From NCBI GenBank assembly GCA_009843635.1, contig VYDB01000015.1:48918-112917 (forward strand): 64,000 nucleotides of DNA, written 5' to 3'. The position numbers were made by a program, and so were the translations under genes. This document shows, in pieces, positions 44,814-59,627 of the stretch. The stretch's first letter is position 1. Every line of letters begins with the position of its first letter. The notes beneath the pieces are model-generated. The model was not told the DNA's origin. It worked only from the letters and a program-made list of their open reading frames with translations, and did not search any database. Source of the stretch: Gammaproteobacteria bacterium. Its GTDB lineage: Bacteria > Pseudomonadota > Gammaproteobacteria > Pseudomonadales > Azotimanducaceae.

Positions 44814-47657
44814 ATGGCGGAATCCTACCTTGAACGCATGCGTGCCAGTTCGCATCTGGCAGGCGTCAATGCGGCCTACATCGAAGCCATGTACGAGGCT
44901 TGGCTATCCGCCCCGGACAGCGTGCCATCGCAATGGCGCGGTTTCTTCGGCGGCCTGCCGGCGGCGCAGCCGGACATCGAGGCCGAGATTCCGCACAGCG
45001 GGGTGATCGCGCACTTCGAGCGCATCGGCCGCAACCGCCTGAAGGCTCGCCCGGAAAGGCAAAGCGCCGCCGTCGAAAGCGAACATTTGCGCAAGCAGAT
45101 GCGCGTTCACGACCTGGTCGCCGCCTATCGGCTGCGCGGCAACAAGAAGGCCAAGCTCGATCCCTTGGACATGATGGAGCGCCCACTCATGCCAGTGCTC
45201 GACTTGGCCTACCACGGCTTGTCCGCCGCCGAGGCCGAGGAGATCTTCAACACCGACATCCTGCGCTTTTGGGACGGAGCGGCCAAGCTCAAGGAAATCG
45301 TCGAAACCTTGGAGAAGACCTACTGCCGCAGCATCGGCGTCGAATACACGCACATCCTGCAGGCCGACGAACAGCTCTGGGTGCGGGAACGCTTGGAGTC
45401 GGTGCATTCCGAGGCGCCCTTAAGCCCGGCGGAGAAACGCTCCATACTGGAGCGGTTGACGGCTGCCGAAGGTCTTGAGAAGTACCTGCACGGCCGGTAC
45501 CCTGGCACCAAGCGGTTTGGCTTGGAGGGCGGCGAGTCCTTGATTCCCTGCCTGCACGAACTGCTGCAGCGGCTGGGCGGACACGGCGTGCTGGAGAGCG
45601 TCGTCGGCATGGCCCACCGTGGCCGCCTGAACGTGCTGGTCAACATACTCGGCAAGGATCCCTGGGACTTGTTCGATGAATTCGACGGCAAGGTGGCCGC
45701 CGCCTCCGGCTCGGGGGACGTCAAGTACCATCAGGGCTTTTCGACCAACGTCATGACCCCTGGCGGGGAAATGCACCTGGCCTTGGCCTTCAACCCCTCC
45801 CACCTGGAAATCGTCGGCCCTGTGGTCGAGGGTTCCGTGCGTGCCCGCCAAGACCGGCGGCGCGACTACGCCGGCGACCTCGTGGCCCCCATCCTGATCC
45901 ACGGCGATGCCGCCTTCGCCGGCCAAGGGGTGGTCATGGAAACCTTCCAGATGTCCCAGACCCGGGGCTTCAAGACCGGCGGCACGGTCCACATCATCGT
46001 CAACAACCAAATCGGCTTCACCACCAACCGCCGCGATGACGCCCGCTCGGCGGAGTATTGCACCGAGATCGCCAAGATCGTCAAGGCGCCCATCTTCCAC
46101 GTCAACGGCGACGACCCCGAGGCGGTGGTGTTCGTCACCAAGCTGGCCGCCGACTACCGCATGCGCTTCCGCAAGGATGTGGTCATCGACATCGTCTGCT
46201 ACCGGCGCCGGGGGCATAACGAGGCCGAGGAGCCGATGAAGACCCAGCCGCTGATGTACTCCCGCATCCGCGCCCTGCCGACCACCCGTGAGCGCTACGT
46301 CGAAAAGCTGATCGAAGAGGACGTGGTCAGTGCCGCCGAGTCCAACGAGATGGTGGAGCAGTACCGCAACACCTTGGAGAGCGGCGGCCACGTGGCGCTC
46401 TCCATTGTCCATGAACCGGACCAGGGCCTGTTCGTGGACTGGCGTCCGTTCCTGGGCCATCGTTGGACCGCAGCCGCTGACACCCGGGTGCCCAAGCAGC
46501 GCTTCATCGACGTCGCCGAGCGCCTGACCACGCTGCCGGATGGCTTCGAGCTGCAGCGCCAAGTGGCCAAGACCATGCGCGAGCGCGACGAAATGACCCG
46601 GGGCGAGCGGCCCGTGAACTGGGGCTACGCGGAGGTCATGGCCTACGGCACCCTGGTTGATGCCGGCCACGGCGTGCGCCTTACCGGTCAGGACGTGGGT
46701 GTTGGCACGTTCTCCCATCGCCATGCCTGCCTGTACAACCAAAATGGCGGCAAGCGCTACATCCCGCTCAACCACCTCTCGGAGACCACCAACTTTGACA
46801 TTTACGATTCGCTGCTCTCGGAAGAGGCCGTGCTGGCCTTCGAGTACGGCTATGCCACCACCACCCCCCATGAACTGATCGTCTGGGAGGCGCAATTCGG
46901 CGACTTCGCCAATGGTGCCCAGGTGGTGATCGACCAGTTCATCTCATCGGGCGAAATCAAGTGGGGGCGCCTGTGCGGGCTGACCATGCTGCTGCCCCAC
47001 GGCTATGAAGGGGCGGGCCCCGAGCATTCATCCGCGCGGTTGGAGCGCTATCTGCAGCTTTGCGCGGAACACAACATGCAGGTTTGCGTGCCCAGCACAC
47101 CCGCCCAGGTCTTCCACATGCTGCGCCGCCAAGCCATCCGGCCCCTGCGCAAGCCCTTGGTGGCATTGACGCCGAAGAGCCTGCTGCGACACAAGCAGGC
47201 GGTCTCGGCACTGGAGGAGCTCTACGACGGCCAGTTCCACACGGTGCTGCCGGAAGTTGACGATTTCGATCCAGCCCAGGTGACGCGGCTAGTGCTGTGC
47301 AGTGGCAAGGTGTTCTACGAGTTGTTGGAAGCTCGCCGCAACGGCGGCGGCAGGGCGGCGCACATCGCCATCGTGCGCATCGAGCAGCTTTACCCCTATC
47401 CCGAGGATGACCTCGCCCAAGTGGTTGCCCCTTACCGGAACCTCAAGGAAGTCGTTTGGTGCCAGGAGGAGCCGATGAACCAAGGGGCCTGGTATTCCAG
47501 CCAGCACCATACCCGACGGGTGATGCAGCAGCACGATCCGTCCCTGAACCTCCGGTTTGCAGGCCGAGCGGCTTCAGCGGCACCGGCGGCCGGCTATCTT
47601 CAACTGCACAATGAACGCCAGCAGCGGCTCGTTCACGAAGCGCTGTTCGGAACCTAA
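44814..47657 (+). CDS. sucA: 2-oxoglutarate dehydrogenase E1 component
   Basis: A 947-residue thiamine-diphosphate enzyme, close to the E. coli length (933). The N-terminus (AAYIEAMYEAWLSAPDSVPSQW) docks to E2. GMAHRGRLNVLVN, HGDAAFAGQG and VNNQIGFTTNRRD give the ThDP site, and the transketolase-like domain LLPHGYEGAGPEHSSARLER is intact. It decarboxylates 2-oxoglutarate and hands succinyl groups to the lipoyl domain of SucB. The gene follows sdhB by 12 bases and precedes sucB by 16 bases. Confidence 0.97.
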   Translation: MAESYLERMRASSHLAGVNAAYIEAMYEAWLSAPDSVPSQWRGFFGGLPAAQPDIEAEIPHSGVIAHFERIGRNRLKARPERQSAAVESEHLRKQMRVHDLVAAYRLRGNKKAKLDPLDMMERPLMPVLDLAYHGLSAAEAEEIFNTDILRFWDGAAKLKEIVETLEKTYCRSIGVEYTHILQADEQLWVRERLESVHSEAPLSPAEKRSILERLTAAEGLEKYLHGRYPGTKRFGLEGGESLIPCLHELLQRLGGHGVLESVVGMAHRGRLNVLVNILGKDPWDLFDEFDGKVAAASGSGDVKYHQGFSTNVMTPGGEMHLALAFNPSHLEIVGPVVEGSVRARQDRRRDYAGDLVAPILIHGDAAFAGQGVVMETFQMSQTRGFKTGGTVHIIVNNQIGFTTNRRDDARSAEYCTEIAKIVKAPIFHVNGDDPEAVVFVTKLAADYRMRFRKDVVIDIVCYRRRGHNEAEEPMKTQPLMYSRIRALPTTRERYVEKLIEEDVVSAAESNEMVEQYRNTLESGGHVALSIVHEPDQGLFVDWRPFLGHRWTAAADTRVPKQRFIDVAERLTTLPDGFELQRQVAKTMRERDEMTRGERPVNWGYAEVMAYGTLVDAGHGVRLTGQDVGVGTFSHRHACLYNQNGGKRYIPLNHLSETTNFDIYDSLLSEEAVLAFEYGYATTTPHELIVWEAQFGDFANGAQVVIDQFISSGEIKWGRLCGLTMLLPHGYEGAGPEHSSARLERYLQLCAEHNMQVCVPSTPAQVFHMLRRQAIRPLRKPLVALTPKSLLRHKQAVSALEELYDGQFHTVLPEVDDFDPAQVTRLVLCSGKVFYELLEARRNGGGRAAHIAIVRIEQLYPYPEDDLAQVVAPYRNLKEVVWCQEEPMNQGAWYSSQHHTRRVMQQHDPSLNLRFAGRAASAAPAAGYLQLHNERQQRLVHEALFGT

Positions 47658-47673
47658 GAGCAAATAGCGAGCC

Positions 47674-51496
<3,823 letters not shown>

Positions 51497-51501
51497 GGAC
51501 T

Positions 51502-52377
51502 ATGAGCATTTTGGCCGACAAGGACACCCGCCTGCTTTGCCAGGGCTTTACCGGCTCCCAAGGGACGCTGCACAGCCAGCAGGCGCTGGAGTACGGCACC
51601 CACTTGGTGGGTGGAGTGACGCCAGGCAAGGGTGGCTCAACCCATCTTGGCCTCCCGGTTTTCAACACCATGGCCGAAGCGGTCGCCGCCACCGGCGCCG
51701 ATGCGTCGGTGATCTACGTACCGGCGCCCGCCTGCAAGGATTCGATTCTTGAGGCGCTCGACGCGGGCATTCAGTTGATCGTTTGCATCACGGAAGGCAT
51801 CCCGACCTTGGACATGCTGGCCGTCAAGGCGAAGCTTGACACCACCGGCGCACGGCTGATCGGCCCCAACTGCCCCGGCGTCATCACCCCCGGGGAGTGC
51901 AAGATCGGCATCATGCCCGGCGACATCCACATGCCGGGCCGGGTGGGCATCGTGTCCCGTTCCGGCACGCTCACCTATGAGGCCGTCAAGCAGACCACGG
52001 ACAAGGGCTTCGGCCAAAGCACGTGCGTTGGCATCGGCGGCGATCCCATTCCGGGCAGCCACTTCATGCAAATTCTGGCCATGTTCCAAGACGATCCCGA
52101 CACTGAGGCCATCGTCATGGTCGGCGAGATCGGCGGCACCGCCGAAGAGGAGGCCGCAGGTTTCATCAAGGCCAACGTCACCAAGCCGGTGGTGGCCTAT
52201 ATTGCCGGCGTCACCGCGCCCAAGGGCAAACGCATGGGCCACGCAGGCGCCATCATCGCTGGCGGCCGCGGCACGGCGACGGACAAAATCGCCGCCTTGG
52301 AGGCCGCCGGCGTGATGACCGTGCGCAGCCTTGCCGACATCGGCAACGCCCTCGGCGATGCGACTGGCTGGCATTGA
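51502..52377 (+). CDS. sucD: Succinyl-CoA synthetase alpha subunit
   Basis: A 291-residue CoA-binding subunit. [20 protein letters not shown] binds Co[19 protein letters not shown] and the catalytic His in [14 protein letters not shown] near residue 246 (phosphorylated during catalysis) are intact. It starts five bases after sucC and closes the TCA operon. No strong terminator hairpin was seen in the 69 bases before htpG, so some read-through is possible. Confidence 0.97.
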   Translation: MSILADKDTRLLCQGFTGSQGTLHSQQALEYGTHLVGGVTPGKGGSTHLGLPVFNTMAEAVAATGADASVIYVPAPACKDSILEALDAGIQLIVCITEGIPTLDMLAVKAKLDTTGARLIGPNCPGVITPGECKIGIMPGDIHMPGRVGIVSRSGTLTYEAVKQTTDKGFGQSTCVGIGGDPIPGSHFMQILAMFQDDPDTEAIVMVGEIGGTAEEEAAGFIKANVTKPVVAYIAGVTAPKGKRMGHAGAIIAGGRGTATDKIAALEAAGVMTVRSLADIGNALGDATGWH

Positions 52378-52386
52378 AATCGCCCT

Positions 52387-52414
52387 CTTGATTTCGGTTC
52401 GCCCATCCCCATAT
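52387..52414 (+). promoter_or_regulatory. Sigma32 (RpoH) heat-shock promoter of htpG
   Basis: CTTGATT at 52387-52393 (five of seven to CTTGAAA) and CCCCATAT at 52407-52414 (a full match to CCCCATnT) are separated by 13 bases, the spacing used by RpoH. A start near 52421 leaves a leader of about 26 bases before htpG. Confidence 0.75.
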
Positions 52415-52446
52415 TGGCACCTTCGCCGCAGCACTAAGCCCACACT

Positions 52447-54366
52447 ATGAGCGCCCAAGCCGAGACCTTTGGCTTCGAGACCGAAGCCAAGCAACTGCTG
52501 AAATTGATGATTCACTCCCTGTATTCCAACCGGGAAGTGTTTTTGCGGGAACTGATCTCCAATGCCTCGGATGCGATCGACCGGTTGCGCTTCCAGGCGA
52601 TCAGCAAGCCGGAGTTGGTGGGCGAGGACAACGACTTCGCCATTCAGGTCGCCTTTGACAAGGAGGCCAAGACCCTCACCGTATCCGATAACGGCATCGG
52701 CATGAGCCGCCAGGAGGTGATCGATAACCTCGGCACCATCGCCCGCTCCGGCACCGCCGAGTTCCTCAGCCAACTGAGCGGCGACCAGAAGAAGGACGCC
52801 ACCCTGATCGGCCAGTTCGGGGTTGGCTTCTACAGCGCCTTCATCGTCGCCGAGGAAGTTGAAGTGCTCACCCGGGCGGCAGACGCCGAGACGGGCGTGC
52901 GCTGGATCTCCCAGGGCGAGGATGAGTACAGCGTGGCGGAGGCGGAAGCGGAGCGGGGCACCCAGGTGACCCTGCGCCTGCGCGACGATGCCCTGGAGTT
53001 CGCCGATGGATTTCGCCTGCGCAATCTCGTGCGCAGGTATTCCGACCACATCAGCGTGCCGGTGCGCATGGTCAAGGAAATGCCAACGGGTGACGATGAC
53101 GGTGGCGACGCTCCCGAGGCGCCCGAGTGGGAGAACGTCAACGAGGCGACGGCCTTGTGGACGCGCTCCCGCTCGGAGATCAGCGACGAGGAGTACCGCG
53201 AGTTCTACAAGCACGTTTCCCACGACTTTGAAGATCCCCTGTCCTGGAGCCACAACCGGGTCGAGGGCCGCCTGGAGTACACGAGCCTGCTGTACCTGCC
53301 CAAGCGCGCCCCCTTTGATCTCTGGAACCGGGAATCGCCGCGGGGCTTGAAGCTCTATGTGCAGCGCGTGTTCATCATGGACGACGCCGATCAATTCCTG
53401 CCGCTCTACCTGCGCTTCGTCAAGGGCGTGGTCGATTCCAGCGACTTGCCGCTGAACGTCTCCCGCGAGGTGCTGCAACAGGACGAACGGGTCGCCAGCA
53501 TCCGTTCCGCCCTGACCAAGCGGGTGCTCACCACCTTGGATGGCATGGCCAAGAAGGAACCCGAGGATTACCAAGCGTTTTGGGATGAATTCGGGGAGGT
53601 CATCAAGGAAGGCGCTGGCGATGAGTTCGCCAACCGGGAGCTCTACAGCGGACTGCTGCGCTTCGCCTCCACAAACAGAGAGGACGCCACCAAGAACGTC
53701 GGCCTCAAGGATTACCTCGAACGCCTCGTTGAGGACCAGGACCGCATCTACTACCTCGTGGCGGAAAGCTATGAGAACGCACGCTCCAGCCCCCACCTGG
53801 AGATCTTCCGAGAGCGCGGCATCGAGGTGCTGCTGCTGTTCGACCGCATCGATGAATGGCTGATGTCGAACCTTCCCGAGTTCGACGGCAAGGCGTTTCA
53901 GGACATCACCCGGGCTGGCCTGGTCCTGCCGGGTGAGGCTGCGGACGAAACTGCGGACGGTGAGGACTCGCAGAAGGATGCCAGCCAGGAGGAAGCCGAC
54001 GATGACCCGTTGGCCGAACGCATCAAGACGGCCCTGGGAGACCGTGTGGAGGCGGTGCGCCCCTCGACCCGCCTCACCGATTCACCGGCCTGCCTAGTGC
54101 AGGGCGAGTTTGCCTTGGGCAGGCAGATGCAGCGCATCATGGAGGCCACCGGCCAGGCGTTCACCCCACCGAAGCCAAGCTTCGAGTATAACGCCGAGCA
54201 TCCGCTGCTCAGGCGCCTCGACCAGGAAAGCGATGAGGACCGCTTCACAGAACTGGTGCTAGTGCTTTTCGACCAAGCCAGCCTCGCGGAAGGCGACGCC
54301 CTCCAGGACGCCGGCGCCTACGTCAACCGCATGAACCGATTGCTGCTGGAGTTGCTGGAACGCTGA
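52447..54366 (+). CDS. htpG: Molecular chaperone HtpG (Hsp90)
   Basis: A 639-residue Hsp90. The N-terminal ATPase domain shows [17 protein letters not shown], the lid region [14 protein letters not shown] and [20 protein letters not shown]. The middle domain contains [19 protein letters not shown] with the catalytic-loop Arg. The C-terminal dimerisation domain ends [20 protein letters not shown]. It folds and remodels client proteins during stress. A near-consensus sigma32 promoter lies just upstream; no clear ribosome site is seen before ATG 52447. Confidence 0.97.
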   Translation: MSAQAETFGFETEAKQLLKLMIHSLYSNREVFLRELISNASDAIDRLRFQAISKPELVGEDNDFAIQVAFDKEAKTLTVSDNGIGMSRQEVIDNLGTIARSGTAEFLSQLSGDQKKDATLIGQFGVGFYSAFIVAEEVEVLTRAADAETGVRWISQGEDEYSVAEAEAERGTQVTLRLRDDALEFADGFRLRNLVRRYSDHISVPVRMVKEMPTGDDDGGDAPEAPEWENVNEATALWTRSRSEISDEEYREFYKHVSHDFEDPLSWSHNRVEGRLEYTSLLYLPKRAPFDLWNRESPRGLKLYVQRVFIMDDADQFLPLYLRFVKGVVDSSDLPLNVSREVLQQDERVASIRSALTKRVLTTLDGMAKKEPEDYQAFWDEFGEVIKEGAGDEFANRELYSGLLRFASTNREDATKNVGLKDYLERLVEDQDRIYYLVAESYENARSSPHLEIFRERGIEVLLLFDRIDEWLMSNLPEFDGKAFQDITRAGLVLPGEAADETADGEDSQKDASQEEADDDPLAERIKTALGDRVEAVRPSTRLTDSPACLVQGEFALGRQMQRIMEATGQAFTPPKPSFEYNAEHPLLRRLDQESDEDRFTELVLVLFDQASLAEGDALQDAGAYVNRMNRLLLELLER

Positions 54367-54534
54367 AGGCAAAGAGTGGGTGTGCCGCACCGTCCAGCTC
54401 CATGGGTCTACCGATCGCGCTCGTGCTTTCTTCCATCTAGGTGTCCAACCCCCGCACTCGGGGCGCTGGATCGATCGTGTGGAATCTTCCGCGCCAGTGT
54501 GGTCATTTGAGCAACAGGCCATTAGCATGGAAGC

Positions 54535-55473
54535 GTGCTTGCCGCTATTGCCAATTTGATCTCTCAGTATGACCGCCTGTGCCGCTGGCTGCTGTTAGCG
54601 TTGGCGCCCGGTTTGGCCGCAGCGGCCTCGGACGTGCCGGGCGCCGCTGACCCGCCTGGCCTTGACCGCTTTCCGCGGGCTTGGATCATCGCCTATGAAC
54701 GGCAGGATGAGTTTGCGCCCCGGGAGTTCATCGTCAGTGCCGTGGAGAAGATCCGGCGGGAGCTCCGCATTGAGCGGAAACTGCGCCTTGATGCTACCGC
54801 GGTTCGCATCACCTACCAAATTCCGGCGGGGGTGCCGTTGAGCGAGGTCATCGCCCACTACGAGCAGGCGTTAGGCTCCGAGGCCCTTTTCAGTTGCCGA
54901 GGCCGCGACTGTGGGCGCAGCAACGGCTGGGCCAACCAGGTGTTCGGCCGAGCCATCCTTTACGGACCGGAGGCCAACCAGTTTTACATCGCCGCCGACG
55001 TGGGCGGCGAGCTCGTGTCCGCCTACGTCATTGAGCGGGGCAATCGGCGCATCTACGCCCATGTGGAAGCCCTGCAGCCACGTGAGGCGGTCAAAGCGGT
55101 GACCAACGCCGAGCTGACGGAGGAGTTGGCCGGCAACGGTTTTGCCGCGATTGCCGGAGTGCGTCCGCGCCGTGACGGCAGCATTCCCGATGCTGGCCTT
55201 GAGACGCTGCGCGGCCTATCGGCGCGTCTGCGCATCTTCGAACGCCTCACTGTCTACGTGGTCTGCCATCTCTACGGCCCGGAGGACGCCGCCCTGATGC
55301 TGGAGCGCTCGACGGCTTGCGCACAGGCTGCCCGCGACGCGCTGGGGGAGGGCATCGACGCAAGTGCGGGACCTAATCTGATCCCCTTTGGCGCTGGACC
55401 TCTTCTACCCCGGGCTGGCGGCGCGGTCGCCCGCATCGAATTGGTGCTGCCCCATCGCCAGCAGCGTGACTGA
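54535..55473 (+). CDS. DUF4892-like secreted protein
   Basis: A 312-residue protein from GTG 54535. An N-terminal hydrophobic stretch (CRWLLLALAPGLAAAA) is a probable signal peptide. FPRAWIIAYERQDEF, VRITYQIPAGVPLSEVIAHYEQ and LFSCRGRDCGRSNGWANQVFG follow the pattern of DUF4892 proteins from Pseudomonas and relatives, whose role is unknown. They are predicted to be outer-membrane or periplasmic. The last eight bases overlap prmB, so the two genes are probably translated together. The 168 bases upstream hold no evident gene or strong promoter. Confidence 0.72.
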   Translation: MLAAIANLISQYDRLCRWLLLALAPGLAAAASDVPGAADPPGLDRFPRAWIIAYERQDEFAPREFIVSAVEKIRRELRIERKLRLDATAVRITYQIPAGVPLSEVIAHYEQALGSEALFSCRGRDCGRSNGWANQVFGRAILYGPEANQFYIAADVGGELVSAYVIERGNRRIYAHVEALQPREAVKAVTNAELTEELAGNGFAAIAGVRPRRDGSIPDAGLETLRGLSARLRIFERLTVYVVCHLYGPEDAALMLERSTACAQAARDALGEGIDASAGPNLIPFGAGPLLPRAGGAVARIELVLPHRQQRD

Positions 55474-56347
55474 GCTCCGAACGCTGCTCGCCGAGGTGCA
55501 TGAGTGGTTCCGGGAAGCGTCACTGTGCTACGGCCAAGGCACCGAAAACGCTTGGGACGAGGCCACTGCCTTGGTGCTCGGCGTGACCGGACTGCCCGAC
55601 GCGCCGTCCTCCCTTGATATCGATCTGGACGAGGCAGCCACAGCGCGGATACGACAGCTCGCTCAGCGCCGCGTTGACGAACGCCAGCCCCTGGCTTGGC
55701 TGCTCGGCAAGACGCAATACTGCGGGGCTTGGTTCACGGTTGAACCCGGCATTGTGGTGCCGCGTTCCCCCATAGGCCCCATGCTGCAGGACGGCCTTCG
55801 GCCTTGGCTTGTTCGACCGCCACGGCGCATATTGGACCTGTGCTGCGGGAGCGGTTGCCTGGGCCTGTTGGCGGCCAAGCAATTCCCGGCTGTGAAAGTT
55901 ACATTAGTCGATGCCGATCCCCGCGCCGCCAACCTCGCGCGGCGCAATGCCGCTGCCTTGGGCTTGGCCGGACGCACGGAAGTTGCCTGCGCCGACTTGT
56001 TCGAGGGCACACCGCCCGGTGGCTTTGATCTGATCCTCTGTAATCCACCCTACGTGGATGCCGCCGACCTGCGCAGCCTGCCGCCGGAATTCGCGCATGA
56101 ACCCGCCTTGGGACTTGCCGGCGGGGAAGATGGCCTCGACGTCGTGCGCCGGATCATCGACCAAGCCCCGGCGCATCTGGAGGAGGGCGGGCTGCTGGTG
56201 TGCGAGGTGGGCATGAACGCCTGGCGCGTCAATCGCACCTGGCCCCGCCTGCCATTCATCTGGCCCGACACGCCCGCGGGCGGCACCAGCGTCTTCCTGC
56301 TTGATGCCGAAGCGCTGCATTCCCATACTAGTGTCATAGCCAGCTAG
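55466..56347 (+). CDS. prmB: Ribosomal protein L3 N5-glutamine methyltransferase
   Basis: A 293-residue SAM-dependent methyltransferase. RILDLCCGSGCLGLLAAKQF (residues 121-140) is the SAM site, and NPPY at 193-196 binds the glutamine side chain. It modifies ribosomal protein L3. The start is GTG 55466 (TELRTLLAEVHEW); the open frame reaches back into the preceding gene, but homology starts here. Its position directly before aroC is the common gammaproteobacterial order and separates it from its paralogue PrmC. Confidence 0.9.
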   Translation: MTELRTLLAEVHEWFREASLCYGQGTENAWDEATALVLGVTGLPDAPSSLDIDLDEAATARIRQLAQRRVDERQPLAWLLGKTQYCGAWFTVEPGIVVPRSPIGPMLQDGLRPWLVRPPRRILDLCCGSGCLGLLAAKQFPAVKVTLVDADPRAANLARRNAAALGLAGRTEVACADLFEGTPPGGFDLILCNPPYVDAADLRSLPPEFAHEPALGLAGGEDGLDVVRRIIDQAPAHLEEGGLLVCEVGMNAWRVNRTWPRLPFIWPDTPAGGTSVFLLDAEALHSHTSVIAS

Positions 56348-56356
56348 GGCGGGCTC

Positions 56357-57430
56357 ATGTCCGGCAACACTTTCGGTCAGCACTTCACCCTCACCACCTT
56401 CGGTGAGAGCCACGGTCCGGCGCTGGGGGCCATTGTCGATGGCTGTCCGCCGGGCTTGGCACTCAGCGAAGCGGACATCCAGCCGGATCTCGACCGCCGC
56501 CGTCCGGGGCAATCCAAGTACACCACCCAGCGCCGGGAAAGCGACCGGGTGAGCATCCTTTCCGGCGTCTTCGAAGGTCGCACCACCGGCACGCCCATTG
56601 GCTTGGCCATAGAGAACGAGGATCCGAAAAGCAAGGACTACGACGACATCAAGAATCTGTTCCGGCCCGCCCACGCCGACTTCACCTATCATCACAAGTA
56701 CGGCCTGCGCGACTATCGCGGCAGCGGCCGGGCCTCCGCCCGGGAGACGGCGATGCGGGTCGCCGCCGGCGCCATCGCCAAGAAGTGCCTTGGCGAACTG
56801 GCCGGGGTCAAGGTGAGGGGCCATCTGTCCGCCATCGGCGAGATTCGACCGCCATTCAAGTCCTGGGATGCCGTGTCGGCCAATCCCTTCTTTTGCCCGG
56901 ATCCGGACTGCGTCGAAGCCATCGCCGCGCTGATCGATGAGCTGCGCCGGGCGGGTGACTCCATCGGCGCGGAAATCACCGTTGTCGCCAGCGGTGCGCC
57001 GGTCGGCTTGGGGGAGCCTGTGTTCGCCAAGCTCGATGCCGAATTGGCGGGCGCCTTGATGGGCATCAACGCCGTCAAGGCGGTGGCCATCGGCGATGGC
57101 TTCGACGTCGTCCGCCAGCGCGGCACCAAGCATCGGGACGAAATGTCCAGCCAGGGCTTCCTGAGCAACCACGCTGGCGGCGTGCTGGGCGGCATCTCCT
57201 CGGGTCAGGACATCATCGCCCGCATCGCCTTGAAGCCCACTTCCAGCCTCACCACCCCCGGCCGGACGGTGGACATCGACGGCAATGAGACGGAGGTGGT
57301 CACCAAGGGACGCCATGATCCCTGCGTGGGCATTCGCGCCACCCCCATCGCGGAAGCCATGGTCGCCCTGGTGCTGATCGACCACCTGTTGCGTCATCGG
57401 GGACAGGTGGGCAACATGGGAGCGCCCTAA
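56357..57430 (+). CDS. aroC: Chorismate synthase
   Basis: A 357-residue enzyme that removes phosphate from EPSP to give chorismate, with reduced FMN as cofactor. [35 protein letters not shown] and [19 protein letters not shown] are the three family signatures and all are intact. ATG 56357 follows prmB by nine bases. The C-terminus ([10 protein letters not shown]) is normal. Confidence 0.97.
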   Translation: MSGNTFGQHFTLTTFGESHGPALGAIVDGCPPGLALSEADIQPDLDRRRPGQSKYTTQRRESDRVSILSGVFEGRTTGTPIGLAIENEDPKSKDYDDIKNLFRPAHADFTYHHKYGLRDYRGSGRASARETAMRVAAGAIAKKCLGELAGVKVRGHLSAIGEIRPPFKSWDAVSANPFFCPDPDCVEAIAALIDELRRAGDSIGAEITVVASGAPVGLGEPVFAKLDAELAGALMGINAVKAVAIGDGFDVVRQRGTKHRDEMSSQGFLSNHAGGVLGGISSGQDIIARIALKPTSSLTTPGRTVDIDGNETEVVTKGRHDPCVGIRATPIAEAMVALVLIDHLLRHRGQVGNMGAP

Positions 57431-57552
57431 ACCGGCATCTCGGCCAGCTCGAACGCTTCCCCAATTCCGGCAATGTCATTAGACTTCGCGCCTTGGCTTT
57501 AATGTTGGGGCGCAGGGCCGCAAGTGGGCGCTGCGCGGCAAGGAGCGCGAGC

Positions 57553-58962
57553 GTGGCAACGCTGTACGACAAGATTTGGGCGGATCACCTGATCGGCGAG
57601 CGGGAGGACGGACAAAGCCTGCTCTACATCGATCTGCAGTTGCTGCACGAGGTCACCTCACCTCAAGCCTTCGCCGGCTTGGCACAAGCCGGGCGAGCAC
57701 TCTGGCGCAAGGAGGCCAATCTAGCCACGCCCGACCACAACGTGCCCACCGACAACCGGGCTGCGGGGATCGACGGCATCGCCGATCCGGTGGCCCGCGA
57801 GCAGGTGGTCACCCTGGACGACAACTGCCGCCGACACGGGGTGCGGCAATTCGGCATGCTCGACGTACGCCAAGGCATCGTTCACGTCATGGGTCCCGAG
57901 CAGGGCGCAACGCAACCGGGCATGACCATCGTCTGCGGCGACTCCCACACCTCCACCCACGGCGCGTTCGGCGCCTTGGCCCAAGGGGTGGGCACTTCCG
58001 AGGTGGAACATGTGATGGCCACCCAATGCCTAGCACAATCGAAGGCTAGGAACATGGCCATACGGGTCAATGGAAAACTGCCGGCCGGGGTTTACGCCAA
58101 GGATTTGGCCTTGGCGCTGATCGGAAGCATCGGCACCGCAGGCGCTACCGGCCATACCATCGAGTACCAAGGCGAGGCCGTGCGCGCGCTGTCGATGGAA
58201 GGCCGCATGACGCTGTGCAACCTGTCCATCGAGGCCGGCGCCCGGGCGGGTCTAGTGGCCGTTGATGACACCACGATCGATTACTTGCAAGGCCGGCCGC
58301 TGGCCCCTTCGGGCAGCGAGTGGCAAGCGGCCGAGGCCCATTGGCGGGAATTGGTCAGCGACGCCGACGCCGAATTCGATAGCGCTGCCAGCCTGGATGC
58401 CGCTGCCTTGACGCCGCAAGTCACTTGGGGCACGTCACCGGAGATGGTGGCCGGCATCGAGGGAGCGACACCGAACCCGAACCGTGCCGCTGACCCGACC
58501 GAAGCCGACGGCGTTGAACGGGCCTTGGCATACATGGGGCTGGCAGCGGATCAGCCGATTGCCGACATTCGCTTGGATCGCGTCTTCATCGGCTCCTGCA
58601 CCAACGCCCGGCTTGAGGACTTGCGGGTCGCCGCCCGCATCGTGGCGGGCAAGCAGGTGGCCTCCAGCGTCAAGCAGGCCTTGGTGGTGCCCGGCTCCGG
58701 ATTGGTCAAGCAGGCCGCCGAAGCCGAGGGGCTAGCCGACATCTTCACCGCCGCAGGTTTCGAGTGGCGTGCCCCCGGCTGCTCCATGTGCCTAGCCATG
58801 AACCCCGACAAGCTGTTGCCGGGCGAGCACTGCGCCTCCACCTCCAACCGTAACTTCGAGGGCCGTCAAGGCCACGGCGGACGCACCCACCTGGTCAGCC
58901 CCGCGATGGCTGCTGCGGCGGCGGTGGCGGGCCACTTTGTCGATGTGAGGGAGTGGCAGTGA
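57553..58962 (+). CDS. leuC: 3-isopropylmalate dehydratase large subunit
   Basis: A 469-residue aconitase-family subunit. [25 protein letters not shown] and [14 protein letters not shown] contain the ligands of the [4Fe-4S] cluster and substrate residues. It isomerises 2- to 3-isopropylmalate with LeuD. The start GTG 57553 is supported by AAGGAG seven bases upstream; the upstream in-frame ATG at 57499 is not conserved. No leucine-rich leader peptide was found in the 122-base gap before it. Confidence 0.96.
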   Translation: MATLYDKIWADHLIGEREDGQSLLYIDLQLLHEVTSPQAFAGLAQAGRALWRKEANLATPDHNVPTDNRAAGIDGIADPVAREQVVTLDDNCRRHGVRQFGMLDVRQGIVHVMGPEQGATQPGMTIVCGDSHTSTHGAFGALAQGVGTSEVEHVMATQCLAQSKARNMAIRVNGKLPAGVYAKDLALALIGSIGTAGATGHTIEYQGEAVRALSMEGRMTLCNLSIEAGARAGLVAVDDTTIDYLQGRPLAPSGSEWQAAEAHWRELVSDADAEFDSAASLDAAALTPQVTWGTSPEMVAGIEGATPNPNRAADPTEADGVERALAYMGLAADQPIADIRLDRVFIGSCTNARLEDLRVAARIVAGKQVASSVKQALVVPGSGLVKQAAEAEGLADIFTAAGFEWRAPGCSMCLAMNPDKLLPGEHCASTSNRNFEGRQGHGGRTHLVSPAMAAAAAVAGHFVDVREWQ

Positions 58963-59627
58963 AGGCTTTTCGACGGGATACCGGGTTGGCCGCGCCCTTG
59001 GACCGTGCCAACGTGGACACGGACCAGATCATCCCCAAGCAATTCCTGAAGTCGATCAAGCGCACCGGCTTTGGTGACAACCTGTTCGATGCCTGGCGCT
59101 TTCTGGACGAGGGCGACATCGGCCTCACGCCCAACGAGCGGCGTCTGAACCACCGCTTCGTGCTCAACCAACCACGCTACCAGGAGGCGGGCGTGCTGCT
59201 GGCCCGGCGCAACTTCGGCTGCGGCTCCAGCCGGGAACACGCGGTTTGGGCGCTGCTTGAATACGGCTTCTTCGCGGTCATCGCGCCGAGCTTTGCGGAC
59301 ATCTTCTTCGAGAACTGCTTCAAGAACGGGCTGCTGCCCATCCGCCTCGATGAGGCGGTGGTGGATGACCTGTTCGAGCGAGCGCAAGGCGATGGCGGCC
59401 TGGAACTGACCATCGATCTGGAAGCGCAGCGAATCGAACTGCCTGATGGTGGCGAGATTGCGTTCGACGTGCCGCTGAGCGCCCGCCGCAAGCTTCTTGA
59501 AGGGCTCGATGACATTGGTCTCACCCTAGCCCAGGCGGACCGCATTCGCGCCTTCGAGGCCAGCTACCACCAGCGGCGCCCTTGGCTGAGAAGCGGTGCC
59601 GGAACGCCTGAGCAGGCCGCGCCATGA
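58959..59627 (+). CDS. leuD: 3-isopropylmalate dehydratase small subunit
   Basis: A 222-residue subunit. GTG 58959 overlaps the leuC stop (GTGA) with GAGGGAG five bases upstream; GTG 58953 would add two residues. [21 protein letters not shown] and [15 protein letters not shown] are the swivel-domain signatures that close on the LeuC active site. The C-terminus is followed by a four-base overlap with leuB. Confidence 0.95.
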   Translation: MKAFRRDTGLAAPLDRANVDTDQIIPKQFLKSIKRTGFGDNLFDAWRFLDEGDIGLTPNERRLNHRFVLNQPRYQEAGVLLARRNFGCGSSREHAVWALLEYGFFAVIAPSFADIFFENCFKNGLLPIRLDEAVVDDLFERAQGDGGLELTIDLEAQRIELPDGGEIAFDVPLSARRKLLEGLDDIGLTLAQADRIRAFEASYHQRRPWLRSGAGTPEQAAP

